Shown: positions 14,497 through 22,511 of the stretch, one piece after another
Position numbering within the stretch: the stretch's first letter is position 1
Layout of the letters: the number at the start of each line of letters is the position of its first letter
The notes under the pieces: generated by a model
Told to the model about the DNA's origin: nothing
The model's database searches: none
What the model saw: only the letters and a program-made list of their open reading frames with translations
NCBI GenBank assembly: GCA_016900015.1
Contig: JACJJM010000005.1
Location: 62,001-126,000 of the forward strand
Source of the DNA: Phocaeicola coprophilus
GTDB lineage: Bacteria; Bacteroidota; Bacteroidia; Bacteroidales; Bacteroidaceae
DNA length: 64,000 nt
Reading direction: 5' to 3'
Program-made: the position numbers and the translations under genes

Positions 14497-17094
14497 TCAT
14501 CTATACCGCCTCTCCGGCCTCAACGCATAATCCACACGCACTCCCGACAAGTTCTCCGCCTCAGTCAGCGAAGTGTCGATGCCGATACGGTAATACTTGA
14601 AGTAGCGGCCCGGAGTCAGCACACGGCGTGACGTGCTCTCGCCCAGCTTGAGCCACTGCCGCCCGTTGTTCGAAGCATACAGCGTCATTTTCTGAACATG
14701 CGAATAGTTTCCCTCCAGGACAAACTGGTGAATGGATTTCAGTTGCAGGCTATCCAGCTTCAACGGCCGGGTGAGCAACTTTCCTGTGTAGACCGTCTCA
14801 TCCTCATACAGATAAGCCTTGTCCAGCCGCAACACTTCATGACGCTCCACAAATTGAATATAGGAATAGGGATAGACATTCACGATGGCTGCCACTGTCC
14901 CCAGGCCGGCCTGACTCCAACTGGCATCTTCCAGCGACATGAGCCATGCTGTCTCCTCCTCCTTCGAAAGGAAAATGAGCCGACGGCCGGCATAGTCATA
15001 CGCCACCAGGCAATCCTGGAAGTAATCCCGGGGAGGTGTAATACAGGCCGTAGCCATTTCGTCGGGTACGCCATCGAGCACCTCCGATATGCACCGGATG
15101 TCGCTCCCGGCAGCCGTCATGACCCCCTTGGCACTGACAAAGATGATCGCACCATCTGTCGGTGTGATACTGTCAGGATTCGTGCACACATCCCGCTGCA
15201 TGGGCGACACATTGCTGAACAACCCTTCCGAACTCACCTGCAAGGCATAGTTGCCATCGGAACAGAACACCATCAGTGGAAATTGGCCGAACTGCCCTTG
15301 CGACAGTGCTGTCGTAACGGAAGCAAGCCCCAGGATGTCACCCACGCCCACCGTGTTGATGCCCGATGAGGGAAAGTGATATGGAGTCCCGACCTCGGAC
15401 GTGTAGAGCTTGTTGGGATTGTCCACCAGCGGCTGCTCTTCGATGCTAAACCCGGCATCCCGAGATGAAAACTCCACAGCGTTGAAATCGTCGAAGTAAT
15501 AGGAACCGTTCAATAATGGATGCTCCTTCATAGGCACTTCCGCATATTTCTTATCCCCGCTGCTGACTGCCGTCTGTTCGATGACAACCTTATAGCCTGA
15601 CGGATTCGGATAATATAGCCAGTAGAAATTGCTCGCCGTAGATGTCTCCCCGTTGTCACATTTCACCACCTGATTCCCGCCATTGTCATTGCAATAGATG
15701 TAGAAGGCATAACGGTATTCCGTACGGCTCGAATGACCGGCTTCATGAGTGAACAGCGTCTCCGCCTGGAATCCGAAGAGCCTTCGTGTCACATTGGCTA
15801 TGTGAAGGCGTTGGTTGTATATGAATGAATAACGCGGGATCAGTTGGTCGTGCTCGCCCAACGGCTCTTCGTCGATGTGTTCCTGTGTGCCAAGGTTGAC
15901 GAGCGTGTTGGCTTCCATCTGCACCACCGCGTTTTCCTCCAACCCTTCCGGCTTGATAGTCGCCACTTTCCAAAAAACCGACGTGGTGCGGAACTTTTCA
16001 TTATATTCCTCGTCCGTGACGACCGGAGTCTGCACATGAATGCTGTAATACGCCTTGACGGCAGACTGCGTCCAATACCTTCCCCCTCCGTCTCCCACGA
16101 TGCCGAAACCGGCATTCCGTCTCTGTCCGGAAGTTGCAATGCTATTGCTGTTCCACACTTGGGAATACTGCCCGTCAGACACATAGGCAGCAAGAGGGTC
16201 AGACACATAGAAGTTGATACCCGTGATGATGTCCGCCCATCGTCCGAGTTCCTCCTTCCATTCCTCCACTCCGGCGAGCGAATAATCGAGGACCGTGGCA
16301 AAGAATGTGACGAAAAAGTCACAATTCGCCTTCGCGTCAAGTGTCGATTGCACATTGACCGTTCCCCCGCTGTTGGGCATCATCAGCACAGGAGGAGAAT
16401 ACAGCATGTCACCAAACACCGTCTCATATCCCCAACGGACGAAGAAAGGATAAACAAACTCATTGCGCTCCTTATAGTCCGCCAGCAACTGGTTGACGAA
16501 ACCGGGAAGGACAGCATTCACGGCCGCCCTGTCTTCCTCTGTCAGGACATAAAGTGCGCCGATAGGTCCCGAAGGATTCTGCACGGAAGAATAATCTCCC
16601 TTTATCTCGATTTCCGTACTCTGTTCGACCACACTGCCTCGCAAGCCAAAGACCAACGGCAGGTGAGGCATTTGCTGTCCGAGGTAAGTATACTGTCCGT
16701 CCTCCCACACATAATAGTGCATCCCGTCCCCGTCGATGGCGACCAGCGTATTCCCCAAAGCCTTGACAGAAACCTCTCCGGAAAGCGGCTCACCAAAGTT
16801 CTCAAGGACCTGACTGGTAGTTCTCGAGGACCAGTAAAGTTGTCGAGAACTATCCTGGAAGATAAAATGACTAAACGAAGCCGTGTCGTGCACGGCCAGC
16901 AGCCGCACATCCGTCTTGTCCTCCGGCAGGGCATACGACGTGCCGTGAAGCACCACAGGACGCAGGCTTCCCGCATGACGTTCCAGCCCGCTGCACACGG
17001 CCAGACCGCCGTCGGGAGACATGTCGCTATATGGAGTAAGATTCACACCTAAGAATTTGATTTGTTTTTCCATATCCTTGCTCCTCCCCTTCAT
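14497..17094 (-). CDS. Predicted tail nozzle / packaged-DNA stabilisation protein
   Basis: 865 residues, or 858 if translation begins at MEKQIKFLGV (17073), which has AAGGGGAGGAG just upstream. The protein is long and beta-rich, with repeated blade-like segments (SVKALGNTLVAIDGDGMHYYVWEDGQYTYL) and no membrane helix. Size, composition and position match the nozzle or P22 gp10-like tail proteins that cap the portal-adaptor channel in podoviruses and crAss-like phages (resemblance only). Its start overlaps the stop of the Rha/ANT gene (ATGA), so it is co-transcribed with a regulator. A tail spike base was considered but there is no hydrolase signature. Confidence 0.65.
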   Translation of the reverse strand: MKGRSKDMEKQIKFLGVNLTPYSDMSPDGGLAVCSGLERHAGSLRPVVLHGTSYALPEDKTDVRLLAVHDTASFSHFIFQDSSRQLYWSSRTTSQVLENFGEPLSGEVSVKALGNTLVAIDGDGMHYYVWEDGQYTYLGQQMPHLPLVFGLRGSVVEQSTEIEIKGDYSSVQNPSGPIGALYVLTEEDRAAVNAVLPGFVNQLLADYKERNEFVYPFFVRWGYETVFGDMLYSPPVLMMPNSGGTVNVQSTLDAKANCDFFVTFFATVLDYSLAGVEEWKEELGRWADIITGINFYVSDPLAAYVSDGQYSQVWNSNSIATSGQRRNAGFGIVGDGGGRYWTQSAVKAYYSIHVQTPVVTDEEYNEKFRTTSVFWKVATIKPEGLEENAVVQMEANTLVNLGTQEHIDEEPLGEHDQLIPRYSFIYNQRLHIANVTRRLFGFQAETLFTHEAGHSSRTEYRYAFYIYCNDNGGNQVVKCDNGETSTASNFYWLYYPNPSGYKVVIEQTAVSSGDKKYAEVPMKEHPLLNGSYYFDDFNAVEFSSRDAGFSIEEQPLVDNPNKLYTSEVGTPYHFPSSGINTVGVGDILGLASVTTALSQGQFGQFPLMVFCSDGNYALQVSSEGLFSNVSPMQRDVCTNPDSITPTDGAIIFVSAKGVMTAAGSDIRCISEVLDGVPDEMATACITPPRDYFQDCLVAYDYAGRRLIFLSKEEETAWLMSLEDASWSQAGLGTVAAIVNVYPYSYIQFVERHEVLRLDKAYLYEDETVYTGKLLTRPLKLDSLQLKSIHQFVLEGNYSHVQKMTLYASNNGRQWLKLGESTSRRVLTPGRYFKYYRIGIDTSLTEAENLSGVRVDYALRPERRYR

Positions 17095-17834
17095 TTACAT
17101 TCTATCAATGGTAAAATATCTTCTTTCTTAAGACGCTCGTAAAGAAACAAACGGCCTCGTTGTGTCCATTCTGTATTAAGCACTGTATCTATGCGTCCGT
17201 CAGAATGCGTGATGCTGACAGAACGGCTGTGCACATACCCTTTTGAAATGTATGGGGCATAGAGTATCCATTGTTTGTTCACTTTGTGTTGAATCTTCAT
17301 GCTGGCCAGAAGCTTGTTAAATTGCTTGGCGCTCATTCCATAATCTTGCGCTATCTGTGTCGTCGTCACAGTCTCTTTGCTGGAAAGGATGATTTCAAGA
17401 TAATCGCTCTTTTTCTTCATCTCGATAATCGCAGCACTCATGGAAGATATTTGCTTCTGTTGCTCCTCGATTTGCAACTGTTGCCGGGCAGCCAACATAA
17501 GTGCTTCGCCAAATGAATGAGGCATTACGTAGCCTGCACTACGCTTTTCTATTTCCAACTCTTCCCACCGGGTTATGATTATCTCCCTGAGTCTGGCATC
17601 ATAGCCGGAAGCAAGAATCAGGCAGCCTTTCTTGGTTAATTCATAGTACGGGTCTTTCCTTTCCGCTCCATTGCCTAATTTGGTGATTTTGAACATCAAT
17701 CCAAAATTGGATTCATGTACTCCCTGCTCCAGAAGAGAACGGATGTCACGCATCACATGAGCGTGTTGTTTGCCTGTCATTCGCGCAATCTCAAGCGAGC
17801 TCATCGTGTTTTTTGAAATTACAAGTTCATTCAT
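17091..17834 (-). CDS. Rha-type phage regulatory protein with C-terminal ANT domain
   Basis: 247 residues. The first 100 match the Rha family (SSLEIARMTGKQHAHVMRDI, then YELTKKGCLILASGYDARLR). A helical linker (residues 115-145) leads to a KilAC/ANT-like DNA-binding region (TTTQIAQDYGMSAKQFNKLL) and a short tail. Proteins of this build act as antirepressors or late regulators. Here the gene is in an operon with the upstream RHH-like gene (15-base gap) and overlaps the nozzle gene by four bases. It is therefore a candidate switch between lysogeny and virion production and could be the activator of the TAAGATTTACA promoters (inference). Confidence 0.85.
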   Translation of the reverse strand: MNELVISKNTMSSLEIARMTGKQHAHVMRDIRSLLEQGVHESNFGLMFKITKLGNGAERKDPYYELTKKGCLILASGYDARLREIIITRWEELEIEKRSAGYVMPHSFGEALMLAARQQLQIEEQQKQISSMSAAIIEMKKKSDYLEIILSSKETVTTTQIAQDYGMSAKQFNKLLASMKIQHKVNKQWILYAPYISKGYVHSRSVSITHSDGRIDTVLNTEWTQRGRLFLYERLKKEDILPLIECK

Positions 17835-17849
17835 AGTGTCATGCTTTTG

Positions 17850-18356
17850 TTATTCTCCATACTCGATAATAATCACATTCTTGTCCACAGCATCGTAACG
17901 ATATTGCGGCAGAGGGAGCGAAGTGCGCACATAGCTGTTGCTCTCCCTGTCATACGTGTAATACCGTTGGAACTGAATGGAAGCTTCTTCTTGATTACAG
18001 GCAATGATGGCCATGTAGAGGTCGTCATGGATGTGGAAGTAATAATACCCCATGCCGTTGGCTTCAATCACACTCTTCGCTTCGGCATGTTTGCGGATGT
18101 TAAGGTCACAAAACGGTTTGGACGACAGTTTGACCGACAGCAACAGCCCGATGGCCTTGTTGCCATAGATGGTGACAGCCTCATCCGGGATGGTCCGGAC
18201 GAGTGTATAACCGTCATCCCGATTCTGATAGTCCACGATAAGGCCATTGATGAACGCACTCACATTCCGGATGTCTTGTTCCTGCTTGAGCTGCTCCAGC
18301 TTTTGCCGTGCCTCCGGAGTAGCACGGAAGTTGATGATGTTGTTTTCCTTTGCCAT
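17850..18356 (-). CDS. Ribbon-helix-helix-like regulator with unknown C-terminal domain
   Basis: 168 residues. The N-terminal 45 (NNIINFRATPEARQKLEQLK) read as a strand followed by two helices, as in ribbon-helix-helix repressors. The remainder is a mixed alpha/beta domain ending DAVDKNVIIIEYGE, not recognised. It is first in the operon with Rha/ANT and the nozzle gene. An inverted repeat (TGTATTAC and GTAATACA) brackets its promoter and may be its operator. Confidence 0.6.
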   Translation of the reverse strand: MAKENNIINFRATPEARQKLEQLKQEQDIRNVSAFINGLIVDYQNRDDGYTLVRTIPDEAVTIYGNKAIGLLLSVKLSSKPFCDLNIRKHAEAKSVIEANGMGYYYFHIHDDLYMAIIACNQEEASIQFQRYYTYDRESNSYVRTSLPLPQYRYDAVDKNVIIIEYGE

Positions 18357-18361
18357 AAGCG

Positions 18362-18420
18362 TGTATTACGATTGGTTCGCAGGCAAAGCTATCGATTGAC
18401 GATGTGGCATGTGTAATACA
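18362..18420 (-). promoter_or_regulatory. Promoter and inverted repeat upstream of the RHH-Rha operon
   Basis: TAGCTTTG (18391-18384, leftward) fits the -7 consensus TAnnTTTG, 28 bases before the start codon. TGTATTAC at 18362-18369 and GTAATACA at 18413-18420 form 8-bp arms around it. The rest of the gene-free stretch up to 18531 shows no further clear structure. Confidence 0.5.
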
Positions 18421-18531
18421 GCACACAGGAATGCGCCTAAACTTGTCGACAGCGGCAACAAGCAGCCATAAAAACATGCGGAATGTATGGAAAGGATGGT
18501 TTACAGATGACAGTCGAGAGGATATGCAAAT

Positions 18532-19608
18532 TCATTTTATCCTATCAAACGAATTGAGCATATAGTTCACATTCTCCTCCCCCACAAACAGACAACCCAT
18601 ATTTTGACTGAAACGGAGTGAAATAAACTTCTCTCCTTTTGCCGAACCTCTTTCAATCAATCTCCTAATATCATCAGCTGTAGCCACAATAAACTGTGTA
18701 GTTTCAGCACGAGCCACAATGATGTAGTAGCAATCATTGGCATTATATCTCTCGTAGCTTTTAGTCTTTAATTGCACGCTGAAACTTTCGGATTTTATCT
18801 GTACCGTCTTTACTTGAATATAATACGTTTTGTTATTTTTCATCGCCACTATATCTATCCCATCATCCACAGCCATTCGCGAAACATTATATTCACGAAA
18901 AAGCAGTTCGCTGCACACCGCCATCTCACCTGCCGAACCCATATACAAATTCTCAATAGACATCGGATGTTCTACTGGCTGCAAAATGGGAGTGGGTACT
19001 TTTGGTTCTTTTTTCTTTTTGGGCTTTCTAAGACGATAGACTCCCTTTTTATACCCTCCTTTCCCATTTTTAACTCTTTGATATATAGAATCTTTATTTT
19101 CAACTCTTTGCCCTTTTACTATTTTAGTTACAGCATTAGACATATACGATGAAACCTTCTTGCGAAGTTCATTCAAATCGCAGTCTTTATAATCTGAATC
19201 TTTGTCCTGTATTTCTAAAGCAATATCATCAATACTCATCTCAGGGTAATTAACCCCTTGAATCATAAAAGCATCATAAACAGCATCTTTAATTGTCTTC
19301 ATCCTACTATTGTTCAACTTATTATTTGAATTATCTGCAATTAACGCATCAGTGGATTCTTTGTCGAAGTTCATCACGTCAAATGTACACACATCATCGT
19401 ATGGAGTCATTTCATTGGCAAGAGCGGATTCCTGTGCTTCGAGTAAACCTCTCACTCCATTGTAGAACGATTTGAGATAAGGACGTATAGCATCGCCCAA
19501 ATCGGCTATCATGCGCGTGGCATAATCGGGGAACTTCCCAGATCCGGCCTCAATGTGGAACATGGCCATTTCAACTCCAATGGCGAGTATTTCATGGTCA
19601 ACATTCAT
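18532..19608 (-). CDS. HARE-HTH and PD-(D/E)XK restriction-like endonuclease
   Basis: 358 residues. A helical N-terminal region (about 1-95) is not recognised. Residues 101-195 match the HARE-HTH pattern (TIKDAVYDAFMIQGVNYPEM, SSYMSNAVTKIVKGQRVENK, KKGVYRLR), a domain linked to reading DNA modification. After a basic linker, residues 220-350 form a PD-(D/E)XK nuclease: GSAGE near 224, DDGIDIVA near 250 and YYIQVKT near 268 (Q-x-K variant). It is AT-rich and lies in the lysogenic operon downstream of the repressor, so it is likely expressed in the prophage. An anti-phage restriction function, possibly against modified DNA, is inferred. Confidence 0.75.
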   Translation of the reverse strand: MNVDHEILAIGVEMAMFHIEAGSGKFPDYATRMIADLGDAIRPYLKSFYNGVRGLLEAQESALANEMTPYDDVCTFDVMNFDKESTDALIADNSNNKLNNSRMKTIKDAVYDAFMIQGVNYPEMSIDDIALEIQDKDSDYKDCDLNELRKKVSSYMSNAVTKIVKGQRVENKDSIYQRVKNGKGGYKKGVYRLRKPKKKKEPKVPTPILQPVEHPMSIENLYMGSAGEMAVCSELLFREYNVSRMAVDDGIDIVAMKNNKTYYIQVKTVQIKSESFSVQLKTKSYERYNANDCYYIIVARAETTQFIVATADDIRRLIERGSAKGEKFISLRFSQNMGCLFVGEENVNYMLNSFDRIK

Positions 19609-19625
19609 TTATCCTCTGCTCTCCA

Positions 19626-19832
19626 TCAATACCTGTATTCACCTTCGCCTGTGAGTAGCCATACTCTATTAAGGTCGGGGAAAGCCTTTAGAACATCTTC
19701 GAGCTTTCTCCTACCGATTGTGTTACGTATTTTACGTACAGAGCCATTCCCTAAACCACAAATCCTCTCAAAATCAGCGATTGTTATGCCTTTCTTCGCG
19801 GCATATTCGGATATTCGTTCTCCTATTTCCAT
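19626..19832 (-). CDS. Small phage-repressor-type HTH protein
   Basis: 68 residues, almost entirely an HTH domain of the type found at the N-terminus of Bacteroidales phage repressors (MEIGERISEYAAKKGITIAD, FPDLNRVWLLTGEGEYRY). The C-terminal peptidase or sensor domain is absent. It is 17 bases upstream of the nuclease gene and probably controls or accompanies it. It could be a truncated repressor relic, but the frame is intact and neatly spaced. Confidence 0.6.
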   Translation of the reverse strand: MEIGERISEYAAKKGITIADFERICGLGNGSVRKIRNTIGRRKLEDVLKAFPDLNRVWLLTGEGEYRY

Positions 19833-19873
19833 ATTATTCGTGTCAATTAAACAAAAACTTTGCTTTCATTTTA

Positions 19874-20074
19874 TTAATATGTTTGCCAATGCCCAATACT
19901 TGGATTATATCTGTCCACAATACCGGTCCAGTTATCAATACGGATTAATCCCCGGCTACCACTCACATAATAATATCTATCATTGATTAGATACAGAAAG
20001 GCCATAATCAAAACAATGCAGATAATGATTAACTTTATCCGAACTCTATACTTGTCCATATTACGCATATTCAT
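19874..20074 (-). CDS. Small single-pass membrane protein in the immunity operon
   Basis: 66 residues, or 61 from the second methionine (MDKYRV). A basic N-terminus is followed by one hydrophobic helix (IKLIIICIVLIMAFLYLI) and a polar tail with several Tyr and Trp. It lies between the main repressor and the small HTH gene on the same strand. Small membrane proteins next to a phage repressor often act in superinfection exclusion, but no family was recognised here. Confidence 0.5.
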   Translation of the reverse strand: MNMRNMDKYRVRIKLIIICIVLIMAFLYLINDRYYYVSGSRGLIRIDNWTGIVDRYNPSIGHWQTY

Positions 20075-20115
20075 ATCTTATTTCTTCCTCCCTTTATTAA
20101 AATCATGCGCTATCA

Positions 20116-20475
20116 CTACGCAGTTTTCTCGTTTGTGACCTCATCATTTCCACTGTGCAAACCGGCTACTTCCCGAAGCACTTTATTCTCTGCTTCAAGA
20201 CGAATGATTTTCTCTCTTAAAAATTGCAAATCCTCCGTTTTGGCATCTCCACTTTGCAAATACATCTCTCCTTTGCCACGAAGAAGCCACTCTGCGGAAA
20301 TGGACGGGAAATGCTCCAATATAAGTAATATTATACTAACAGATAGTTGAGTATCTGCATTAATTTGATTGTTAAGGGTCTTTTGATTAAGACCAAATAG
20401 CTTAGAAAGCTTCGTTGGGTTAGTCTTGTTTTCCCGCAGAATCATCCTAACACGTTCTTTTACTTCACTTTCCAT
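20116..20475 (-). CDS. Phage repressor with N-terminal HTH
   Basis: 119 residues from MESEVKERVRMILREN; the 13-residue upstream extension would run into the operator region. The HTH is in residues 5-50 (NPTKLSKLFGLNQKTLNNQI), followed by the frequent Bacteroidales motif FPSISAEWLLRGKGEMYLQ and a short leucine-rich helix near the end that may dimerise. There is no peptidase domain. It reads away from the rightward early genes across a region with repeated TTAAGTA half-sites, the arrangement of a lysogeny switch. Confidence 0.8.
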   Translation of the reverse strand: MESEVKERVRMILRENKTNPTKLSKLFGLNQKTLNNQINADTQLSVSIILLILEHFPSISAEWLLRGKGEMYLQSGDAKTEDLQFLREKIIRLEAENKVLREVAGLHSGNDEVTNEKTA

Positions 20476-20512
20476 ATTATATTTATTTAGAATTAGTACA
20501 AATAGTAATTTC

Positions 20513-20569
20513 ATACTTAAAAAATACAGCTATTAAGTATAGTATTAAGTAATATATTACTTATATTTG
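20513..20569 (+). promoter_or_regulatory. Early rightward promoter with repressor operators
   Basis: ATACTTAA (20513-20520), TTAAGTAT (20533-20540) and a perfect 16-bp palindrome (20547-20562) repeat the same half-site. A TATATTTG -7 box lies at 20562-20569, abutting the palindrome, so bound repressor would block it. The first early ATG is at 20631. Confidence 0.7.
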
Positions 20570-20630
20570 CAAAGTCATTACACAGAAAATCTATGTAACA
20601 GACACAAAAATTAAAACCAGTTGTAAAAAT

Positions 20631-20864
20631 ATGGAAAATCAGACGAATTGCAAACTGATTAACGGGGTGATATACAAGCCCTGTTGGAGCGAAACGTTCC
20701 GCTCTCTGCCGGTTGGCGGAGAAATCAGACTCAACCGACACCAACTGACCTATAACACTGCGTCATCCATCTGCCGGACTCTGCAACGTAACTCACATTT
20801 CAGCTTCTCCATCACAAGCTGTGACAAATTGCAGGACGAATTCATCATCAAACGCCTAAGCTGA
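20631..20864 (+). CDS. First early gene, small protein of unknown function
   Basis: 77 residues (MENQTNCKLINGVIYKPCWS), no recognised domain. It has a compact mix of strands and helices with LPVGGEIRLNRHQLTYNTAS in the middle. As the first gene behind the repressor-controlled promoter it would be made immediately after induction; Cro-like function is possible, but no HTH is obvious. Confidence 0.55.
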   Translation: MENQTNCKLINGVIYKPCWSETFRSLPVGGEIRLNRHQLTYNTASSICRTLQRNSHFSFSITSCDKLQDEFIIKRLS

Positions 20865-20869
20865 CAGAC

Positions 20870-21112
20870 ATGAACAAACTCAATGCGACAACACTCACAG
20901 ACAGCGAACCCGACTACTTCGTCTTCGCAGACTTCGGCGACGGACACTGCCAGCTCTACCGCTCCGGGCTGACAGGGCGCGAAGCCGTCTCGGCCATGAC
21001 GCGGCTTGAGGCCATGCTCGACAGCGGCATGTATGGCCGGGCCGTGGCCGACTTCGGACGGACATCCGACCCCGACGACTTGCCCATCGCACACCGGATG
21101 GGACTCGTGTAA
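20870..21112 (+). CDS. Early protein of unknown function
   Basis: 80 residues, acidic, with YFVFADFGDGHCQLYRSGLT at the start, which reads as paired strands, followed by a helix (REAVSAMTRLEAMLDSG). It lies five bases after the preceding gene. It is GC-rich, unlike the repressor side of the switch. No family was recognised. Confidence 0.5.
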   Translation: MNKLNATTLTDSEPDYFVFADFGDGHCQLYRSGLTGREAVSAMTRLEAMLDSGMYGRAVADFGRTSDPDDLPIAHRMGLV

Positions 21113-21150
21113 GCAAAAGTGAACCGACAAATCCAAAAATACATAGACCT

Positions 21151-21420
21151 ATGAGAATACCGCGAATCTACCACCACCGCCCGGCCGACGACATGCTCGC
21201 CTGCATCTACATGGCCATGCGCAGCGAAGACATCACCTTCTCCAAGACACAGGCCGCCAAAATCGTGGGCGGACGATACGTCCTCGAACGGCTCGTCAAG
21301 CAAAAGAAAATACGCGTGGTGAAGCCCGGAATGAGGCAAAACGCACGCTGGGAGTGCAACGGCGAAGACGTCCTCCGCCACGTGCAGGACTACTTTCTCA
21401 CATCCGCGACAGCCGTATGA
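21151..21420 (+). CDS. Small winged-helix-like DNA-binding protein
   Basis: 89 residues. ITFSKTQAAKIVGGRYVLER followed by LVKQKKIRVVKPG has the helix-turn-helix-strand layout of excisionase and MerR-type small DNA-binding proteins, and a further helix closes it. It overlaps the next gene by four bases (ATGA). An early regulator or excisionase-type architectural role is plausible. Confidence 0.6.
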   Translation: MRIPRIYHHRPADDMLACIYMAMRSEDITFSKTQAAKIVGGRYVLERLVKQKKIRVVKPGMRQNARWECNGEDVLRHVQDYFLTSATAV

Positions 21421-21704
21421 AACAGCCCAACCCGTGGACCGCCGAAGAGCTGGACATCCTCATCAAGGAATATCCCCGCATGAAGGCCGGAGAGCTGATG
21501 AAGCTCCTGCCCGGGCGCACGCTGCAAGCCATCTACAGCAAGGCACGCAGCCTCGCCCTCTCGGCCTACGACAACACGGAGACCGACCGCACCATACGCC
21601 GGCTCCTGGCCGCACGCTGCTCGCTCTCGGACATCGCCCGCCACCTGGGTTGCTACTGCTCCGCCGTACGCTACCGCGCCATCAAATTAGGACTAATAAA
21701 TTAA
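21417..21704 (+). CDS. SANT/Myb-like DNA-binding protein
   Basis: 95 residues from MKQPNPWTAEELDILIKEYP. The W-x-EEL-D-x-L start followed by LLPGRTLQAIYSKARSLALS is a Myb/SANT-like tri-helix. A second HTH-like unit (CSLSDIARHLGCYCSAVRYR) follows. Such double HTH proteins occur in phage early regions as regulators. The start overlaps the upstream stop. Longer upstream starts in this frame are inside the preceding gene and unlikely. Confidence 0.65.
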   Translation: MKQPNPWTAEELDILIKEYPRMKAGELMKLLPGRTLQAIYSKARSLALSAYDNTETDRTIRRLLAARCSLSDIARHLGCYCSAVRYRAIKLGLIN

Positions 21705-21786
21705 GAATGAAGAATTAAGAATGAAGAATCTAAGCAGAAGAGACTATATGCACTCTTCATTATTCACTCTTCATTCTTCATTAAAA
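21705..21786. repeat. Intergenic TTCATTCTTCATT-type palindromic repeat, copy 2
   Basis: GAATGAAGAATTAAGAATGA units are followed by the complementary CTTCATT units. The stretch from 21741 to 21784 is nearly identical to 1410-1452. It can form a long hairpin and fills the whole gap before the VRR-NUC gene. Confidence 0.75.
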
Positions 21787-21799
21787 AAATTTGACCGCA

Positions 21800-22270
21800 A
21801 TGAAGACCCCCGAACACGACCTCCAAGTGCGTTGCGTCACCTACTTCCGCTACCACTACCCGCACCTGCGACCGCTCTTCTTCGCCGTGCCCAACGGCGG
21901 ACACCGCCACAAGGCCACAGCCGCACGGCTGAAGGCCGAGGGCGAGACGACCGGAGTGGCCGACCTCATCCTGCTGCTGCCCAACCGCTACTACCATTCG
22001 CTCAACATCGAAATGAAATGGCGCACCCGGCAGTCGCCCGCGCAGAAACTCTACGAGATGTGCTGCCGCGCGGCCGGCGGACGCTACGTCATCTGTCGCT
22101 CGCTCGCCGAGTTCCAGCACGAGCTGGCCGACTACCTCTCGACCGTCGACCCGAACACGCTCTCTGCCCTCGCGGCCATCCACCGCGCCGTGGAAGCCGC
22201 CAAAGCAGAAGCCGCCAAGAAAGAATACAAGAAACTCATAAACAATGGACAATTAACAATGGACAATTAA
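21800..22270 (+). CDS. VRR-NUC domain endonuclease
   Basis: 156 residues from MKTPEHDLQVRCVTYFR. The VRR-NUC pattern is clear: FFAVPNGGHR, then GVADLILLLPN with the catalytic Asp, then LNIEMKWRT supplying E-x-K, then QSPAQKLYE. VRR-NUC proteins are PD-(D/E)XK-type structure-specific nucleases found in many phages, probably resolving branched DNA in replication. The C-terminus runs into an intergenic repeat (KLINNGQLTMDN is encoded by TGGACAATTAACA units), so the true tail may be variable. Confidence 0.85.
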   Translation: MKTPEHDLQVRCVTYFRYHYPHLRPLFFAVPNGGHRHKATAARLKAEGETTGVADLILLLPNRYYHSLNIEMKWRTRQSPAQKLYEMCCRAAGGRYVICRSLAEFQHELADYLSTVDPNTLSALAAIHRAVEAAKAEAAKKEYKKLINNGQLTMDN

Positions 22271-22310
22271 CTGTCCGGATGGAAATTGTCAATTATCAAT
22301 TAAAAAAAGT

Positions 22311-22511
22311 ATGCTACACCTTCTACTCTCCATGATGAACCTGCGCGCCTGGCGTCCACGACACTACGCCGCCGCACTCTGGTTCGCGCTCTCGTTCTGC
22401 CTCCTCACCGCGGCCGACGCCCTTCCCGCCTGGGCCGTCCTGCTACTTGTCGCCAACTTCGCCGCCGCAGCCCGCTGCGCGACGACAATACCTTTAGGAA
22501 ATGAAGACTGA
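22311..22511 (+). CDS. Small membrane protein of unknown function
   Basis: 66 residues with two hydrophobic helices (HYAAALWFALSFCLLTAADA and AWAVLLLVANFAAAARCA). It lies between repeats and overlaps the next gene by 11 bases. Phage early membrane proteins of this size often have host-modifying roles; nothing more specific can be said. Confidence 0.5.
   Translation: MLHLLLSMMNLRAWRPRHYAAALWFALSFCLLTAADALPAWAVLLLVANFAAAARCATTIPLGNED

Noticed and set aside
15844-17052. 402-codon open frame opposite the nozzle gene
   Set aside because: Shadow frame rich in Arg/His/Val with no recognisable features.
19555-19986. 143-codon rightward frame opposite the small immunity genes
   Set aside because: Antisense to the HTH and membrane protein genes, without promoter or family features.
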